Positions 28,298-29,468 of a stretch of 29,468 nt of DNA are shown here, one piece after another. The stretch is from Candidatus Nomurabacteria bacterium. GTDB lineage: Bacteria; Patescibacteriota; Minisyncoccia; Phycocordibacterales; SBAW01. Location: the NCBI GenBank assembly GCA_943355135.1, contig CALREG010000005.1, positions 1 through 29,468 on the forward strand, read 5' to 3'. Position numbers and translations under genes: made by a program. Under the pieces are notes generated by a model. It had not been told where the DNA came from. It was given only the letters and a program-made list of their open reading frames with translations, and did not search any database. The number at the start of each line of letters is the position of its first letter. Position 1 is the stretch's first letter.

Positions 28298-29248
28298 TTA
28301 TTTAAGGATGATGCCGAAGTTCGCCAAAGCGCGCTTGATCTCCTGTATCGCTTTGGGTCCAAGCCCTTCGATATCAACCAAGTCAGCCTCTTTCTTGCGG
28401 GCAAGGCCTCCGACCGTGCGGATGTTTGCCTTCTCAAGAGCAGAAATGGTGCGGCTCGAGAGCTCGAGGTCCTCGATGCGGGTCTTCATAGCTTCGGTCG
28501 AGTCGACCGCCAACGCTGGAGCAGAAGATGCTTCTGCTGTGTCGCTGACAATCTCCTCCTCGCGGAAGCCGACCACTGCCTTAAGCTGGGTGATCATGAT
28601 TTCGATAGCAGACTCCAGTGCCTTGCGCGGGGTGATAGTGCCATCGGTCTCGATAGAGATGCGCAGGCGGTTAAAGTCGGTTCGATCGCCAACGCGCATG
28701 TTTTCAACCTCGTAGTTGACGCGGCGCACCGGAGAGAAGATAGCATCAACTGCGATCTCGCCGATTTCGACGCGGTCCTTCTTGTGCGATTCGCGAGACA
28801 CATAGCCCAAGCCACGCTCAATGTGGAATTCGGCTTTAAACTCGGTCTTGTCAGTAATCTCGGTGATGTAAGAGTTTGGGTTGAGCAAACGGACCTGTCC
28901 TGGGAGTTTGAGGTCGCCGCCAGTAATTTTTTGTGGACCTTTGACCGAAAGCGAAATGGTCTGCGCCTCCTGCGTCAAAATTTCGAATCGGAGCTTCTTG
29001 AGGTTAAGCAGGATAGTAACGACATCCTCCCTAATGCCAGGGATAGTAGAAAACTCATGCTCAACACCCTCGATTTTGACCGAGGTGACCGCCGCGCCCG
29101 GAAGCGAGGAGAGGATAATGCGGCGCAACGAGTTGCCGAGCGTGTGCCCGTAGCCTGGGTACAGCCCGTCTATCTCATAAACACCCTCCGATTCGGCCTC
29201 AGAAACCACGCGGGGTTTGCTAGGCAGTGTAATAGAATATTCCATCAT
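28298..29248 (-). CDS. rpoA: RNA polymerase alpha subunit
   Basis: A 316-aa protein. N-terminal assembly domain (GYGHTLGNSLRRIILSSLPGAAVTSVKIEG and the later FSPVRRVNYEVENMRVGDRTDFNRL), a flexible linker of about 30 residues (DTAEASSAPALAVD), then the C-terminal helix-hairpin-helix domain (IEDLELSSRTISALEKANIRTVGGLA) that touches UP elements and activators. Two ATG codons in tandem start it (29248 or 29245). TATAGA (29256-29261) lies 7 nt before the first, so it may have its own leaderless promoter as well as readthrough from rpsD. Confidence 0.98.
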   Translation of the reverse strand: MMEYSITLPSKPRVVSEAESEGVYEIDGLYPGYGHTLGNSLRRIILSSLPGAAVTSVKIEGVEHEFSTIPGIREDVVTILLNLKKLRFEILTQEAQTISLSVKGPQKITGGDLKLPGQVRLLNPNSYITEITDKTEFKAEFHIERGLGYVSRESHKKDRVEIGEIAVDAIFSPVRRVNYEVENMRVGDRTDFNRLRISIETDGTITPRKALESAIEIMITQLKAVVGFREEEIVSDTAEASSAPALAVDSTEAMKTRIEDLELSSRTISALEKANIRTVGGLARKKEADLVDIEGLGPKAIQEIKRALANFGIILK

Positions 29249-29255
29249 AACTCAA

Positions 29256-29261
29256 TCTATA
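29256..29261 (-). promoter_or_regulatory. Possible -10 element before rpoA
   Basis: TATAGA on the minus strand, 7 nt before the first rpoA ATG, in an A/T-rich gap between rpsD and rpoA. No clear -35. Confidence 0.35.
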
Positions 29262-29285
29262 TTCTTATAAACATTAATAATTATA

Positions 29286-29468
29286 CTAACGGCTGTAGAA
29301 CTGGATGATCACTGGTGCCGAAAATGGCGCCTGGCCCTCCTCGACTGTCGGATCCGCCTCAATGACTGCGGCGAAACCTTGATCGTCAAATTTCATCCAC
29401 TGCGGTGCCTTTGTCTCGGCCATCACGTCAGTGCGATTTGTATATAGAGCGCTGTTGCGGCTCTCGGC
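29286..29468 (-). CDS. rpsD: 30S ribosomal protein S4, C-terminal part (partial)
   Basis: An open frame runs in from the right edge to TAG (29286-29288), giving the last 60 residues. The end PVIIQFYSR matches the usual S4 ending (LIVEFYSR/LIVELYSK), and the preceding APQWMKFDDQGFAAVIEADP fits the S4 'P-x-WL-x-x-D...G-x-V...P' segment. Its position before rpoA is the normal operon order. The start lies outside the window. Confidence 0.82.
   Translation of the reverse strand, partial: AESRNSALYTNRTDVMAETKAPQWMKFDDQGFAAVIEADPTVEEGQAPFSAPVIIQFYSR

Noticed and set aside
1..29468. CRISPR arrays, complete insertion sequences or prophage modules
   Set aside because: No regularly spaced repeats, transposase with terminal repeats, integrase or phage structural genes were seen. 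The nuclease-like gene at 3072 is the only possible mobile unit.
1..29468. Alternative genetic code (UGA as glycine)
   Set aside because: TGA serves as the natural stop of scpA, the carboxypeptidase gene and the 68-aa membrane protein, and no conserved protein continues through an in-frame TGA.

Overview
The window looks like a chromosomal segment of a Patescibacteria / Candidate Phyla Radiation bacterium, most likely of the Parcubacteria type. This is inferred from gene content and protein form; no taxonomic search was possible. Pointers are compact versions of core proteins (L13 of about 120 aa without the usual N-terminal extension, GluRS of 434 aa), an archaeal/eukaryal-length AspRS of 427 aa, several small membrane or secreted proteins without clear relatives, and many core genes whose -10 box lies only 6-14 nt before the ATG. 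TGA ends several genes, so the code is standard (not the UGA=Gly code of Gracilibacteria/SR1).

Layout. 1-4800 is an accessory strip: the tail of an unknown gene, a DEDDh-type exonuclease with an altered last motif, an AT-rich gene with one LRR-like stretch, tRNA-Pro(GGG), a DUF7768/DUF4406-like protein, an unknown protein with a complete promoter and ribosome site, an exported lysozyme-like protein, a nuclease-like gene between short inverted repeats, a transglutaminase-like protein and a 70-aa protein. 4821-6645 holds a two-gene ABC transporter and a DUF378 membrane protein. 6748-9439 holds an exported coiled-coil M23 peptidase and GluRS. 9568-9903 is a small membrane protein with a nine-lysine tail.

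9954-16801 (minus) is one long cluster: leucyl aminopeptidase, ScpA, ScpB, a D,D-carboxypeptidase-like protein, MraY, FtsW/RodA and MurG. It joins chromosome condensation to peptidoglycan precursor synthesis and polymerisation. 16915-20959 alternates small plus-strand genes (membrane protein, lipoprotein, HAD phosphatase) with minus-strand AspRS plus a coupled SET-domain protein, and TrpRS. 21000-26421 carries chaperones: grpE-dnaK, then an ABC exporter and dnaJ. 26446-26822 has no gene but looks like a terminated, highly structured RNA. 26974-29468 is the end of the ribosomal/RNA polymerase operon: rpsD (partial), rpoA, rplQ, rplM, rpsI and a possible 27-codon ORF.

Three things stand out. 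First, the roughly 345-nt RNA between rpsI and grpE fits none of the usual housekeeping RNAs that I could recognise. Second, gltX and aspS share a nearly identical 29-bp promoter block (trpS a partial version), and each lies opposite a small plus-strand gene. Third, translation seems to use two modes: leaderless or near-leaderless starts for most core genes, and Shine-Dalgarno starts behind clear sigma70-type promoters for several of the small accessory genes.
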